A stretch of DNA of 64,000 nt from assembly GCA_038251325.1 (NCBI GenBank), contig JBBSBL010000008.1, positions 1-64,000 on the forward strand. Reading direction: 5' to 3'. Of the stretch, positions 17,717-26,424 are shown piece by piece. This DNA comes from JBBSBL01 sp038251325. GTDB lineage: Bacteria; Actinomycetota; Thermoleophilia; Solirubrobacterales; Solirubrobacteraceae. Positions within the stretch are counted from its first letter, which is position 1. Each line of letters begins with the position of its first letter. Made by a program: the position numbers and the translations under genes. The notes beneath the pieces were generated by a model, which was not told the DNA's origin, made no database searches, and saw nothing but the letters and a program-made list of their open reading frames with translations.

Positions 17717-19969
17717 TCAGGCGCTCGACGCGCGGCCGGGGCGTGGCGGGAGGGCCCACAGCGCGCGGAGACGCCCGAGCGGGCCGAGGCCGCGGCCGAG
17801 TTCGGCCCGCAGCGCGCGTCGCTGTGCCGCGCTCGGCGGCGGCCCGCCGCCCCCGAACCGGCGGCCGCGGACCGCGGCGACATAGGCGGCCGCCGCCGGG
17901 GTGCTCGCGAGCCGCCGCTCCAGCGCGCTCAGCGTCGTCGCCGCCGGCGGTGCGCGACCGGTCCGGCGCAGCGCCCGCTCGAGCTCGGCCAGGGAGGGAT
18001 CGTGCCCGCCCGCTCCGGCGTCGCGGCGCCGTCGCACCGCAAATCCACCCGCGACGAGCGCTCCGAGGGCGAGCAGGCCGGCGACGAGGCCCCAGCCGGC
18101 GACGCCGTCCTCGGTGGCCGGAGCGGCGCTCGGCTGGCGGGCGGCGGGATCGCTGCGGGGATCTCCGCCCTGCACGGGGGCCCGGCCGGCGGGCGCGATC
18201 GTCCGGGCGTTGTGCGCCCCGGCCAGCGCCGGCGCGCTCGCGGGCGTCGGGTCGAACGTCGCCCAGCCGATCCCCGGAAACCACGCTTCGACCCAGGAGT
18301 GCGCGTCGAGGTCGCTGACGGACCACTCCCGCCGCGCGCGGTCGTACTCGCCCGGCGCAAAGCCCGCGACTGCCCGGGCGGGGACGCCGCCCATCCGCAG
18401 CAGCAGCGCCATCGCCCCCGCGAACTGCTGGCAGTAGCCGCGCCCGTCGGCGAGGAACGTGGCGAGGGGGACGCGGGCGGGCGGCGGCGACTCGTCGTAG
18501 CGGAAGCGGGGGGCGGCGAGCGCACGCTCCACCCGCTGGATGTAGGCGTACGGGGTCGGCGCGCCTGCGCGCAGCGCGCGGGCGAGCCGGTAGGCGCCGG
18601 CGTAGGGGGATTCGGCGAGCAGGCGCTCGGCGTCGGTGCCGAATGGGAGCGCGCCGACCGCGCTCGCCCGCGCGCCCGACCCGAAGGCCCCGAAGACCAC
18701 CTCGGTCGATCCCTCGGGGAGCCCGATGGTCCGGTACTGCTGGAGCGCCGCGGGGTAGTCGACGCCGGCGGCGGCCAGCCGCGCCGCGATCGGGCGGGGC
18801 ACGTAGACCCGCGCGAACCAGGAGTCGCCGGGCCTCAGCCGCGCGCCCGAGCGCCAGGTGCCAGGGCTTCCCGCCGGGATGGCGAGGTGCGGGGCGCGGG
18901 AGATCGCGAGGGTCGTCCCGGATCCGATCAGGTCGCTCGACTCCATTCCGTCCATGGTCACGCGGATCGTCTGGATCCAGTCGCGGGGCAGCGCGGTGGA
19001 CGGCGGCAGCTCGGCCGTGGAGGCCTCCGGCCCGCTGTCGGGCTCCCGCCGCCACGCCAGGCCGTCGAAGCGGTCGAGGTTCTCGGCCTTCCAGTAGGCG
19101 CCCACCCCGGAACGCACGCGCAGCACCTCCCGGCCCTCGCGCGGCCAATCCAGCGGCCCGTAGCGGTGGTCCCATGCGAACGTGACCGGCGAGGGGCCGG
19201 CCAGCGAGCCGGCGAGGGCGTGGTAGTCGAGCCACGGCTGGCGCGAGTCGAGGATCGGTACGGCGAGCACGCCGGCCAGGGCCGCCGTGGCGACCGCCCC
19301 CGCCGCGAGCGGAAGCCGCCCGGGGGGCAGGCGATCGGCCCGCAGGAAGGCCACGAGCAGCACGAGCAGCACGGCGCCGCGCAACGCGGGCGAGCCCGTC
19401 GTCAGGACCACCTCGGGGACGGCCGCGGCCGCAACGAGCAGGACCGCGGCCAGCACGCGACGGCGATCGCCACGCTCCGGCCACCCCATCGCGACGCCGC
19501 CGGCGAGGAGGACGAGCCCCGCGAGGAGGATGACCGTCCGCGCCCAGGGGTCGGCCCCCACGTAGGGGACGGCCGCCGCCGGCAGCGCGCCCACCCCCTG
19601 GGCCAAGCCGCTCCCCAGCGCGTCCCAGTTGGCCGGGAGCAGCAGGCGGTCGGGAACCCCGGCCACGAGCAGGCCGGCGACGGTGAGCGTGAGGACCGAG
19701 GCGGCGAGGAAGAGCGCGTGCACGGCAGGGCGCGCGGCCCGGCGGCGGGCCACGGCGGTGGCGGCGATCACGGCGAGCGCGACGACGAGGCCGGCGAGCA
19801 TGGCCCCGACCGCCGTCGGCGACACGAGCTCCGCCCACCGCACGGCGCCGAAGCCCGCCAGGGCCGCGAGCGCGCCGAATCGCAGCGCCGCCGGCGCGAG
19901 CCGAGCCGACCACGCGGCCGGGAGCGGCGCGGCCCCCGCGCGCGGCGGCGCACTCGAGAGCGCGCTCAC
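17717..19969 (-). CDS. TgpA-like membrane transglutaminase/protease
   Basis: A 750-residue membrane protein. The N-terminal third has about six hydrophobic helices (DUF3488-type), then a large extracytoplasmic domain with a transglutaminase-like triad: Cys in GRGYCQQFAGAMALLLR, His in SDLDAHSWVEAW and Asp in FDPTP. A final membrane helix (~620-640) and a cytosolic DUF4129-like tail end the protein. The trio MoxR ATPase, DUF58 and this enzyme is widespread in actinobacteria, and is thought to assemble or process cell-surface proteins. The GTG start overlaps the DUF58 stop (GTGA). Confidence 0.93.
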   Translation of the reverse strand: MSALSSAPPRAGAAPLPAAWSARLAPAALRFGALAALAGFGAVRWAELVSPTAVGAMLAGLVVALAVIAATAVARRRAARPAVHALFLAASVLTLTVAGLLVAGVPDRLLLPANWDALGSGLAQGVGALPAAAVPYVGADPWARTVILLAGLVLLAGGVAMGWPERGDRRRVLAAVLLVAAAAVPEVVLTTGSPALRGAVLLVLLVAFLRADRLPPGRLPLAAGAVATAALAGVLAVPILDSRQPWLDYHALAGSLAGPSPVTFAWDHRYGPLDWPREGREVLRVRSGVGAYWKAENLDRFDGLAWRREPDSGPEASTAELPPSTALPRDWIQTIRVTMDGMESSDLIGSGTTLAISRAPHLAIPAGSPGTWRSGARLRPGDSWFARVYVPRPIAARLAAAGVDYPAALQQYRTIGLPEGSTEVVFGAFGSGARASAVGALPFGTDAERLLAESPYAGAYRLARALRAGAPTPYAYIQRVERALAAPRFRYDESPPPARVPLATFLADGRGYCQQFAGAMALLLRMGGVPARAVAGFAPGEYDRARREWSVSDLDAHSWVEAWFPGIGWATFDPTPASAPALAGAHNARTIAPAGRAPVQGGDPRSDPAARQPSAAPATEDGVAGWGLVAGLLALGALVAGGFAVRRRRDAGAGGHDPSLAELERALRRTGRAPPAATTLSALERRLASTPAAAAYVAAVRGRRFGGGGPPPSAAQRRALRAELGRGLGPLGRLRALWALPPRPGRASSA

Positions 19970-21084
19970 GCCGCGGCCTCCCCGGCGAGCCGCGCGCGCC
20001 GCCCGCCGCGCCGGAGCACGTAGCCCCGGCAGCCGGCGACCTCGAGATCGGCGGCCGCCCGGCGCGGCGGCCCGGCCGGCACGACGAGCACCGCGACGCC
20101 CCGGGCGATCGCCGCGGCGGCCCCGGGCAGGCGGTCGAGGTCGCGGGCGGCGACGTAGAGCACGACGCCGCGTCGCACCTGCCCGCGCAGCGCGGGCGGG
20201 CGGTCCCCCGCCTCGACGAGCGCGAGCCGCGCGTGGGCGGACGGCCAGGCCGCGAGGTCCGGCTCGACGGGAACGGCCCGGCGCTCGCCGAGCAGCAACA
20301 GGTCGCAGCCCCCGGCGCGGGCCAGAGCGGAGGTCAGCGAGGCGGCGGCCCGCACGGCGGCGTCGAGCGCCGCCTCCCCCTCCGGACCCGCGGCGGTGCG
20401 CGCATCGAGCACGACGAGGGGACGGGCATCGGCCTCCGCGCGCAGGCGGCGCTCGACGAGCCCCCCGCCGCGGGCGACGGTCGGCCAGTGGATGCGCGAG
20501 GCGGGCGCGCCCTCGCGGTAGGGCCGCAGGCCGTCGATCTCGATCGCCGCCTCGGCCCGGCCCCCGCGACCGAGCCCGGCGCGCTCCAGCCCTCCCCCGC
20601 TGACGGCGCGGACCGGCTCGACGCGAGGCAGCACGAGGACGTCGACCGGCCCTCCGGAGCCGCGCACGACCCGCTCCGCCAGACGGAGCGGGTCGGCGAG
20701 GTAGAGGCCCGGCGGGTCGACCCGGCGCAGGCCGCGCCGGGCGACACGCACGAGGTGGCGCAGCTCGCGTCGCGCCTCGCCCGTCGGCGCGAGCGGCCGC
20801 GGCGCGCCGAGCAGCGGGTCGCGCACCTCACCGCCGGGCAGCCCGGCCGGTCCGGCGCGCACCTCGAGTCCGACATGGAGGTCCTCGCCCTCGACGACCC
20901 GTCCCGGCAGCGAGGTCCGGGCGATCGCGGCCGAGCGCGCGGCGAGCCGCACCCAGAGCGCCGCGCCGACGCCGAGCAGCGCGAGGCCGACGCCGGGAAC
21001 GTAGAGCGCCTCGGCGTCGAAGGCGCCGGCGGTGAGCAGCAGCAGGAGGCCCAGGAGGGCGGCGCCGGCGGCGCGGCCCCCCAT
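19966..21084 (-). CDS. DUF58 domain protein
   Basis: A 372-residue protein. Two membrane helices near the N-terminus are followed by a beta region and the DUF58 signature GLRPYREGAPASRIHWPTVARGGGLVERR, preceding a vWA-like fold (LVVLDARTAAGPEGEAALDAAVRAAASL). DUF58 proteins are coded with MoxR ATPases and probably act as their membrane-linked client adaptor. The stop overlaps the transglutaminase start, and the start is three bases after the moxR stop. Confidence 0.92.
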   Translation of the reverse strand: MGGRAAGAALLGLLLLLTAGAFDAEALYVPGVGLALLGVGAALWVRLAARSAAIARTSLPGRVVEGEDLHVGLEVRAGPAGLPGGEVRDPLLGAPRPLAPTGEARRELRHLVRVARRGLRRVDPPGLYLADPLRLAERVVRGSGGPVDVLVLPRVEPVRAVSGGGLERAGLGRGGRAEAAIEIDGLRPYREGAPASRIHWPTVARGGGLVERRLRAEADARPLVVLDARTAAGPEGEAALDAAVRAAASLTSALARAGGCDLLLLGERRAVPVEPDLAAWPSAHARLALVEAGDRPPALRGQVRRGVVLYVAARDLDRLPGAAAAIARGVAVLVVPAGPPRRAAADLEVAGCRGYVLRRGGRRARLAGEAAA

Positions 21085-21087
21085 CGG

Positions 21088-22056
21088 CTACAGGGCCGCC
21101 GTCGCCGCGACCGCGTCGCGGATGACGTCGGCGGGCGGCGTGAGGGCCGCCTCGGGCGCGAGCACGAGGCGGTGGGCGAGGACCGGGGCGGCGAGGGCCT
21201 GCACGTCGTCGGGCAGGGCGTGGTCGCGCCCCTGCATCATGGCCCGGGCCTTGGCGGCGCGCAGGAGCATCAGGCCGGCGCGCGGGCTGGCGCCGAGCTC
21301 CACCCGCGTGTCCTCGCGCGTGCGGCGCAGCAGCGAGACGACATAGTCGCGCAGGGCGCCCGAGGCGTGGACGCGGACCGCGGCGTCCTGCGCGCCGAGG
21401 ATCTCGGCGGCCGAGACGACGGGCGCGAGCTCGAGCACCCGGTCGCCCGCCGCGTGCGCGGCGAGCATGTTCGCCTCGTCGGCCGGCTCCGGGTACCCGA
21501 GCTGGACGCGGACCATGAAGCGGTCGACCTGCGCCTCGGGCAGCGGGTAGGTGCCCTCGTACTCCATCGGGTTCTGGGTGGCGAGGACGAGGAACGGGCG
21601 CGCGAGCTCGTGGGTGTGGACGTCGACCGTGACCCGGCGCTCCTGCATGCACTCGAGCAGGCCGGACTGCGTCTTGGGTGAGGCGCGATTGATCTCGTCG
21701 ACGAGGACGACGTTCGCGAAGACCGGGCCCGGACGGAACTCGAAGGTGCCCTCGTGCTGGTCGAAGACGCTCGTGCCGACGACGTCGGCGGGCAGCAGGT
21801 CGACCGTGCACTGGATCCTGGCGAAGCGGACGTCGAGCGAGCGCGCCAGGGCGCGGGCGAGGGCCGTCTTGCCGACGCCGGGGTGGTCCTCGACGAGGAC
21901 GTGGCCCTCGGCGAGGAGCGCGATTACGACGTGGTCGAGCGTCTCCTCGCGCACCTGGACGGCGCGCCGGACGTTCTCGGCGACCCGGCGCGCGGCCGCG
22001 GCCGCCGCCTCACGCTCGTGCGGCTCGATCCGCGGGAGCTGGTCCAGGGGCTCCAT
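21088..22056 (-). CDS. MoxR-family AAA+ ATPase
   Basis: A 322-residue AAA+ chaperone. Walker A is EDHPGVGKTALARALA, Walker B is VVLVDEINRASPKTQSGLLECMQER, sensor 1 is LVLATQNPMEYEGTYPLPEAQVDRF, and the lid helices include ASPRAGLMLLRAAKARAMMQGRDHALPDDV. MoxR ATPases remodel or insert cofactors into partner proteins, usually with vWA/DUF58 partners such as the next gene. The ATG start lies 47 bases inside the end of coaBC, an unusually long overlap. Confidence 0.96.
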   Translation of the reverse strand: MEPLDQLPRIEPHEREAAAAAARRVAENVRRAVQVREETLDHVVIALLAEGHVLVEDHPGVGKTALARALARSLDVRFARIQCTVDLLPADVVGTSVFDQHEGTFEFRPGPVFANVVLVDEINRASPKTQSGLLECMQERRVTVDVHTHELARPFLVLATQNPMEYEGTYPLPEAQVDRFMVRVQLGYPEPADEANMLAAHAAGDRVLELAPVVSAAEILGAQDAAVRVHASGALRDYVVSLLRRTREDTRVELGASPRAGLMLLRAAKARAMMQGRDHALPDDVQALAAPVLAHRLVLAPEAALTPPADVIRDAVAATAAL

Positions 22057-23308
22057 CGACAGCCTCCGTGGTGGTCCGCAGCGCGTCGACCGCGTCGAGG
22101 ATGGCCGCGGCGATCTCCGGCTTCGACGCCCGGGCGACGCGGCGCTCCGCGTCCTGCGTGACGATCGTGACCTCGTTGTCCTCCGCGTCGAAGCCGATGT
22201 CCGGCGCGGAAACGTCGTTGACGACCACCGCGTCGAGGCGCTTGCGCCGGAGCTTGCCGCGGCCCAGGGCGACCGCCTCGGGGCCGTGTTCGGCGGCGAA
22301 CCCGACCAGGGTCTGCCCCGGTCGCCGGTGGGCGGCCAGCTCGGCGAGCACGTCCTCGGTCGCCTCGAGCGCGACCTCGGGCGGCCCGCCGTCCTTCTTG
22401 AGCTTGCCGGCCGCCGGCACGGCGGGCCGGAAGTCGGCGACCGCGGCGGCCATGAGCAGGACGTCGCATTCGGGGAACGCCGGCCCGCACGCGTCCGCGA
22501 GCTCGGCCGCCGTCCCCACGGGCACCAGGCGGACCCCGGCGGGCGGGTCGACGGCCAGGTGGGCCGCGACGAGCGTCACTTCCGCGCCGCGCGCGGCGGC
22601 GGCGGCGGCCAGCGCCGTGCCCATCCGCCCGGAGGACCGGTTGCCGACATAGCGGACCGCATCGATCGGCTCGCGCGTGCCGCCGGCCGTGACGAGGACC
22701 CGCAGGCCGTCCCAGGGGCGCCCGCGCCGCCCGCCGGAGCCGAGGGCCGACTCCAGCGCGGCCAGGATCGCCGGCGGCTCGGCCAGCCGCCCCGGGCCGT
22801 GCTCGCCGCGGGAGGCGAGCGGGCCCGCCTCCGGGTCGATCACCTCCACCCCGCGCGCCCGAAGGCGCGCCACGTTGTCCACCGTCGCCGCGTGGGCCCA
22901 CATGCCGTCGTTCATCGCCGGGGCGACGAGCACGGGCCCGGAGGCGGCGAGCGCCGCGCTGGTCAGGAGGTTGTCAGCCAGCCCGTGGGCGAGCTTGGCC
23001 AGCGTGTTGGCCGAGGCCGGCGCGACGACGAAGACCTCCGCGCGCTCGACGAGCGCGAGGTGGCTGATCGGCTCATGGTCCGGGAGCGGGTCGCCGGGGT
23101 AGGAGCCGCGGGCCGGGTCGGCGTCGAACTCGGAGACGAGGACGGGGGCGCCGGTGATCGCGGCGAAGGTGGCCGACCCGACGAAGCGACGGCTCGTTTC
23201 GGTCTGCACCACGCGGACGGCGTGACCGGCCTGCGTGGCCAGCCGCGCCAGCTCGACCGCCTTGTAGGCGGCGATCCCGCCGCTCACTCCGAGGAGGATG
23301 CGGGCCAT
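22010..23308 (-). CDS. coaBC: Bifunctional phosphopantothenoylcysteine decarboxylase / phosphopantothenate-cysteine ligase
   Basis: A 432-residue CoA biosynthesis enzyme. The N-terminal CoaC flavoprotein domain has GVSGGIAAYKAVEL, the catalytic His in ISHLALV, PASANTLAKLAHGLADNLL and PAMNDGMW. The C-terminal CoaB domain has VTAGGTREPIDAVRYVGNRSSGRMG, AAAVADFRP and KLKK (CTP-site Lys). It joins cysteine to 4'-phosphopantothenate and decarboxylates the product. It lies after rpoZ-gmk, the usual actinobacterial order. Confidence 0.97.
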   Translation of the reverse strand: MARILLGVSGGIAAYKAVELARLATQAGHAVRVVQTETSRRFVGSATFAAITGAPVLVSEFDADPARGSYPGDPLPDHEPISHLALVERAEVFVVAPASANTLAKLAHGLADNLLTSAALAASGPVLVAPAMNDGMWAHAATVDNVARLRARGVEVIDPEAGPLASRGEHGPGRLAEPPAILAALESALGSGGRRGRPWDGLRVLVTAGGTREPIDAVRYVGNRSSGRMGTALAAAAAARGAEVTLVAAHLAVDPPAGVRLVPVGTAAELADACGPAFPECDVLLMAAAVADFRPAVPAAGKLKKDGGPPEVALEATEDVLAELAAHRRPGQTLVGFAAEHGPEAVALGRGKLRRKRLDAVVVNDVSAPDIGFDAEDNEVTIVTQDAERRVARASKPEIAAAILDAVDALRTTTEAVDGAPGPAPADRAARA

Positions 23309-23365
23309 CGCCTCGCCTCTCGTCCTGGGGCGGTGGGCGTCAGGCCGCCGGCGCGCCCGACGCTC

Positions 23366-23593
23366 CTAGCGGTACTCGTAGGAGACCTTGCCCTGGGCGA
23401 CTTCCTCCAGGGCGATGGTCAGGTAGTTCTTGGACCGGGTGTCGACCATCGGCGGCGGGTACTCGTCGAACGTCCCCTCGCCGAGGTTGTGGTAGTAGCT
23501 GTTGATCTGGCGCGCGCGCTTGGCGGCGACGATCACGCTGGCGTAGTTCGAGTCGACGTGCTCGAGCAGCGCGTCGATGCGGGGGTTGATCAC
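23366..23593 (-). CDS. rpoZ: RNA polymerase omega subunit
   Basis: A 75-residue omega subunit, short as usual for actinobacteria, starting at GTG 23593, which overlaps the gmk stop (GTGA). INPRIDALLEHVDSNYASVIVAAKRARQIN and NYLTIALEEVAQGKVSYEY match the family. It helps fold and hold the beta' subunit. Confidence 0.95.
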   Translation of the reverse strand: MINPRIDALLEHVDSNYASVIVAAKRARQINSYYHNLGEGTFDEYPPPMVDTRSKNYLTIALEEVAQGKVSYEYR

Positions 23594-24177
23594 GGGCGTC
23601 CGGCCTTTCCGGTCGAGTCGTCCCAGTGTAGCCGCCGCTCGACGATCCGGGCGAGGTCGGCCACCGCGTCCTCGAGGCGGTCGTTGCGGACCTTCGCGTC
23701 GAACTCGTCCTGGGCCTCGAGCTCGCGCTCCGCGGTGCACAGCCGCGCGGCGACCTGGGCGGGGTCGTCGGTGCCGCGTCCGACGAGGCGCGCGCGGAGC
23801 GCGTCGACCGACGGCGGCACGATGAAGATCTGGAAGGCGTCAGGGAGCGCGTCGCGGACCTGGCGAGCCCCCTGCACCTCGATCTCCAGCACGACCCCGC
23901 GCGCCTCGGGCGCAGGGTCCTCGACCTCCGAGCGCAGGGTGCCGTAGCGCCGGCCGGAGTACTCCGCGTGCTCGAGGAAGTCGCCCGCGACCACGCGCCG
24001 CTCGAAGTCCTCGGGCGCGAGGAAGTGGTAGTCCACCCCGTCGCGCTCGCCCGGTCGCGGCGGGCGCGTGGTGGCGGAGACCGAGAGCACGAGCCCGGGC
24101 ACCCGCTCGAGCAGCCCGCGGATCAGCGTGCCCTTGCCGACGCCGGAGGGCCCGGTGATCACCACGACGCGGGACAC
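23590..24177 (-). CDS. gmk: Guanylate kinase
   Basis: A 195-residue P-loop kinase converting GMP to GDP. It has ITGPSGVGKGTLIRGLL (P-loop), SVSATTRPPRPGERDGVDYHF (GMP binding), FLEHAEYSGRRYGT, and VLEIEVQGARQV. GTG 24177 is the first plausible start, 11 bases after the mihF stop. It overlaps rpoZ by four bases. Confidence 0.97.
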   Translation of the reverse strand: MSRVVVITGPSGVGKGTLIRGLLERVPGLVLSVSATTRPPRPGERDGVDYHFLAPEDFERRVVAGDFLEHAEYSGRRYGTLRSEVEDPAPEARGVVLEIEVQGARQVRDALPDAFQIFIVPPSVDALRARLVGRGTDDPAQVAARLCTAERELEAQDEFDAKVRNDRLEDAVADLARIVERRLHWDDSTGKAGRP

Positions 24178-24188
24178 CCGCGCCCCGG

Positions 24189-24530
24189 CTAGCGGCGCAG
24201 GAGGGCGACGAGCTCGGTGCGCTGGCGCTCGGACAGGCCGCCGATCGTCTTGCTCGGCGAGATGCGGCACTGCGTGAGGATCTTGTTCACCTTCACGCGG
24301 CCGTACTTCGGCACCGCGAGCAACATGTCGAAGACCTTGGCCGTCTCGACGTAGTCCGGCGGGTCGAACAGCAGCGTCTGGATCGACTGGCGACCGCCCT
24401 TGAGATCGCGCTTGAGCTGCGCGCGCCGGCTGCGAATCGCGTTCGCGCGCTTGAGCGCGTCCATGCGCTGGACGAGCGAACGTTCCGGCGCCGTGACGGT
24501 TTTCGTCGGGGACTCGCTCACCGGCGGCAT
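24189..24530 (-). CDS. mihF: Actinobacterial integration host factor (mIHF)
   Basis: A 113-residue (from ATG 24530) DNA-binding protein of the mycobacterial-type IHF family: basic RRAQLKRDLKGGRQSIQTLL, DYVETAKVFDMLLAVPKYGRVKVNKILTQCRI (helix-two-turn-helix) and IGGLSERQRTELVALL. It bends and compacts DNA and influences gmk and downstream transcription through context. The mihF-gmk order is an actinobacterial hallmark and supports the taxonomic call. GTG 24521 is an alternative start. Transcription probably begins right at the start codon. Confidence 0.93.
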   Translation of the reverse strand: MPPVSESPTKTVTAPERSLVQRMDALKRANAIRSRRAQLKRDLKGGRQSIQTLLFDPPDYVETAKVFDMLLAVPKYGRVKVNKILTQCRISPSKTIGGLSERQRTELVALLRR

Positions 24531-24538
24531 GGGCGGCG

Positions 24539-24566
24539 ATACTAACGATGTGCCCGGGCCGATCAA
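24539..24566 (-). promoter_or_regulatory. Candidate promoter for mihF-gmk-rpoZ-coaBC (leaderless)
   Basis: On the minus strand TTGATC (24566-24561) and TAGTAT (24544-24539) are separated by 16 bases; the -10 box ends eight bases before the mihF ATG, so the mRNA would carry almost no leader. This is the best -35/-10 pair seen in the window. The 138-bp gap before pyrD otherwise shows no gene. Confidence 0.5.
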
Positions 24567-24668
24567 GACCGATCCGGGGCATTCTCACGAAATTCGCCTC
24601 GACCTTGACCTGAGGTTGAGCCGTCTGGAGCGTCGCTTCAGCAAGCGGCCGGTTTTCTGGGCGCTTTG

Positions 24669-25565
24669 TCATCGCTCCCGGGTCGACACGGACGCCGATT
24701 CCAGCTCCGCGCGGATGCGCCGGGCGGCCATCGGGTCGCGAAAGCTCTCGGTGCCGACCGCGACGAGGCCGGCACCGGCCTCGAGCATTTCGTGCGCGTC
24801 GATCCCGCGCTGCACGCCGCCCATCGCGACGATCGGGATTCCGGTGCGCTCCGCGACGTCGGCGACCTGAGCCAATGCGGCCGCGCGGATCGCCGGACCC
24901 GAGATCCCGCCCGTGCGGCCGCCGAGCCAGGGCCTCCCGGTGACGGGATGCAGCGCCATGCCCCGCAGCGTGTTGACGAGCGAGAGCGCATCGGCGCCGG
25001 CGTCCGCCGCCGCCGCGCCGACCGCCCCGGGGTCGGTCGCGTTCGGCGTCAGCTTCACGATCAGCGGCTTGCCGGTGAGCGGCCGAACGTGCTCGAGCAG
25101 CGCTGCGGTCTCCCCCGGGTCGGCGCCCATGACGAGGCCCGTCTCGACGTTCGGGCAGGACACGTTGAGCTCCAGCGCCGCGACCTCGTCGCGCTCGGCG
25201 AAGGCCGCCACGAGCGTGCCGACCTCCTCGCGCGTGAAGCCCATGACGTTGACGATCAGCGGCACCGGGAGGCGGGCGAGCCACGGCAGGTCGTCAGCCA
25301 GGTAGCCGGCCAGCCCCTTGTTCGGAAGCCCGATCGAGTTGAGCAGGCCGCCGGGCAGCTCCCACAGCCGCGGGGGCGGGTTGCCCTGGCGGGGCGCGAG
25401 CGTGACGGTCTTCGAGACGAAGGCGGCGAACGGGAAGTCCTCCAGCAGCGCGTCGCCGAACGCCCGGTGGGCGGCGATGGCGTCGAAGGTCCCGGAGGCA
25501 TTCACGATCGGGTGAGCGAGGTCGATCCCGCAGAAGCGCGTCGGCCCGCCGGCCTCGGCGCTCAT
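24669..25565 (-). CDS. pyrD: Dihydroorotate dehydrogenase, class 1B catalytic subunit
   Basis: A 298-residue FMN enzyme oxidising dihydroorotate to orotate. Motifs are NASGTF, VSKTVTLAPRQGNPPPRLWELPGGLLNSIGLPN, the catalytic Cys in ELNVSCPN, VKLTPN, GGISGPAIR and IVAMGGVQRGIDA. A catalytic Cys (not Ser) plus an adjacent pyrK shows the NAD-linked class 1B type. It starts 25 bases after pyrK and ends the pyr operon. Confidence 0.97.
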   Translation of the reverse strand: MSAEAGGPTRFCGIDLAHPIVNASGTFDAIAAHRAFGDALLEDFPFAAFVSKTVTLAPRQGNPPPRLWELPGGLLNSIGLPNKGLAGYLADDLPWLARLPVPLIVNVMGFTREEVGTLVAAFAERDEVAALELNVSCPNVETGLVMGADPGETAALLEHVRPLTGKPLIVKLTPNATDPGAVGAAAADAGADALSLVNTLRGMALHPVTGRPWLGGRTGGISGPAIRAAALAQVADVAERTGIPIVAMGGVQRGIDAHEMLEAGAGLVAVGTESFRDPMAARRIRAELESASVSTRER

Positions 25566-25590
25566 GCGGAGGCGCCGCCCGCGCACCGGG

Positions 25591-26424
25591 TCAATGGCCC
25601 GCACCGGCGACGAGCGCCGTCTCCAGCTCGGCCGCGTCGAGCACCGGTCCCTCGACGCAGAGGCGCACGTATCCCGCGCGCGTGGGCACCACGCACCCGA
25701 AGCACGCGCCGAAGCCGCAGGCCATGCCCGACTCCATCGCGAGCTGGGCGGGCACACCGCGCTCGGCGCAGAGCGCCCGAACGGTCTCGAGCATGGCGGG
25801 CGGGCCGCAGGCGTAGACGGTCACCGGGTCCGGGCCGGCGAGCCGCGGCGCGAGCAGATCGGTGACCGGTCCGCGGTGGCCGGCGCCCCCGTCGTCGGTG
25901 GCCAGCTCCGGCGCGTGGAGCAGCTCGGCGCCCGCCGCGTGGGCGGCGTCGCGGAAGCCGAGCAGCGCGGGGGCGGTCGCCCCGGCGGTGCGCCGCGCGT
26001 CCTGCCAGATCGCCAGCGGCGCGATGCCCACCCCGCCGCCGACGAGCAGCGCCGAGCGTCCTTCCTGCGGCGCCGCGAAGCCGACCCCGAGCGGCCCGAG
26101 CAGCCACAGCCCGTCGCCGGGCCCGAGCTCCGCCAGTCGCGCGGTGCCGGGCCCGACGACCTCGAGCAGGAACTCGAGCCGCCCGGCGTGCGGGGCCCGC
26201 AGGACGCTGAAGGCGCGCGGCAGGAACGGCCGCTCACCGTCGCCTCCCCCCCACCGTTCGGCGGCGGCGAGCATGTGGAACTGGCCCGGCCGTGGCGCCG
26301 GCCCGTCCGGGTCGTCCACCTCGAGGACGACGTAGGGGCCGTGGGCGCGGCGGTCCGACACCGTGGCGCGACGACGGCCGGGCGGTGCGAGGGTGCGCCG
26401 CGCCTGCGGCCCTTCCCCGGTCAC
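25591..26424 (-). CDS. pyrK: Dihydroorotate dehydrogenase electron-transfer subunit
   Basis: A 277-residue FAD/[2Fe-2S] protein passing electrons from PyrD to NAD+. It has a flavin-binding fold (RAFSVL), an NAD-binding GGGVGIAPL, and the cluster motif CGFGACFGC with a later Cys (YVRLCVEGP). The GTG start overlaps the carB stop (GTGA). Confidence 0.94.
   Translation of the reverse strand: MTGEGPQARRTLAPPGRRRATVSDRRAHGPYVVLEVDDPDGPAPRPGQFHMLAAAERWGGGDGERPFLPRAFSVLRAPHAGRLEFLLEVVGPGTARLAELGPGDGLWLLGPLGVGFAAPQEGRSALLVGGGVGIAPLAIWQDARRTAGATAPALLGFRDAAHAAGAELLHAPELATDDGGAGHRGPVTDLLAPRLAGPDPVTVYACGPPAMLETVRALCAERGVPAQLAMESGMACGFGACFGCVVPTRAGYVRLCVEGPVLDAAELETALVAGAGH

Noticed and set aside
25591..26424. 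Frame differences around pyrK as a frameshift
   Set aside because: Reading from GTG 26424 the flavin, NAD and Cys-cluster motifs lie in one continuous frame.
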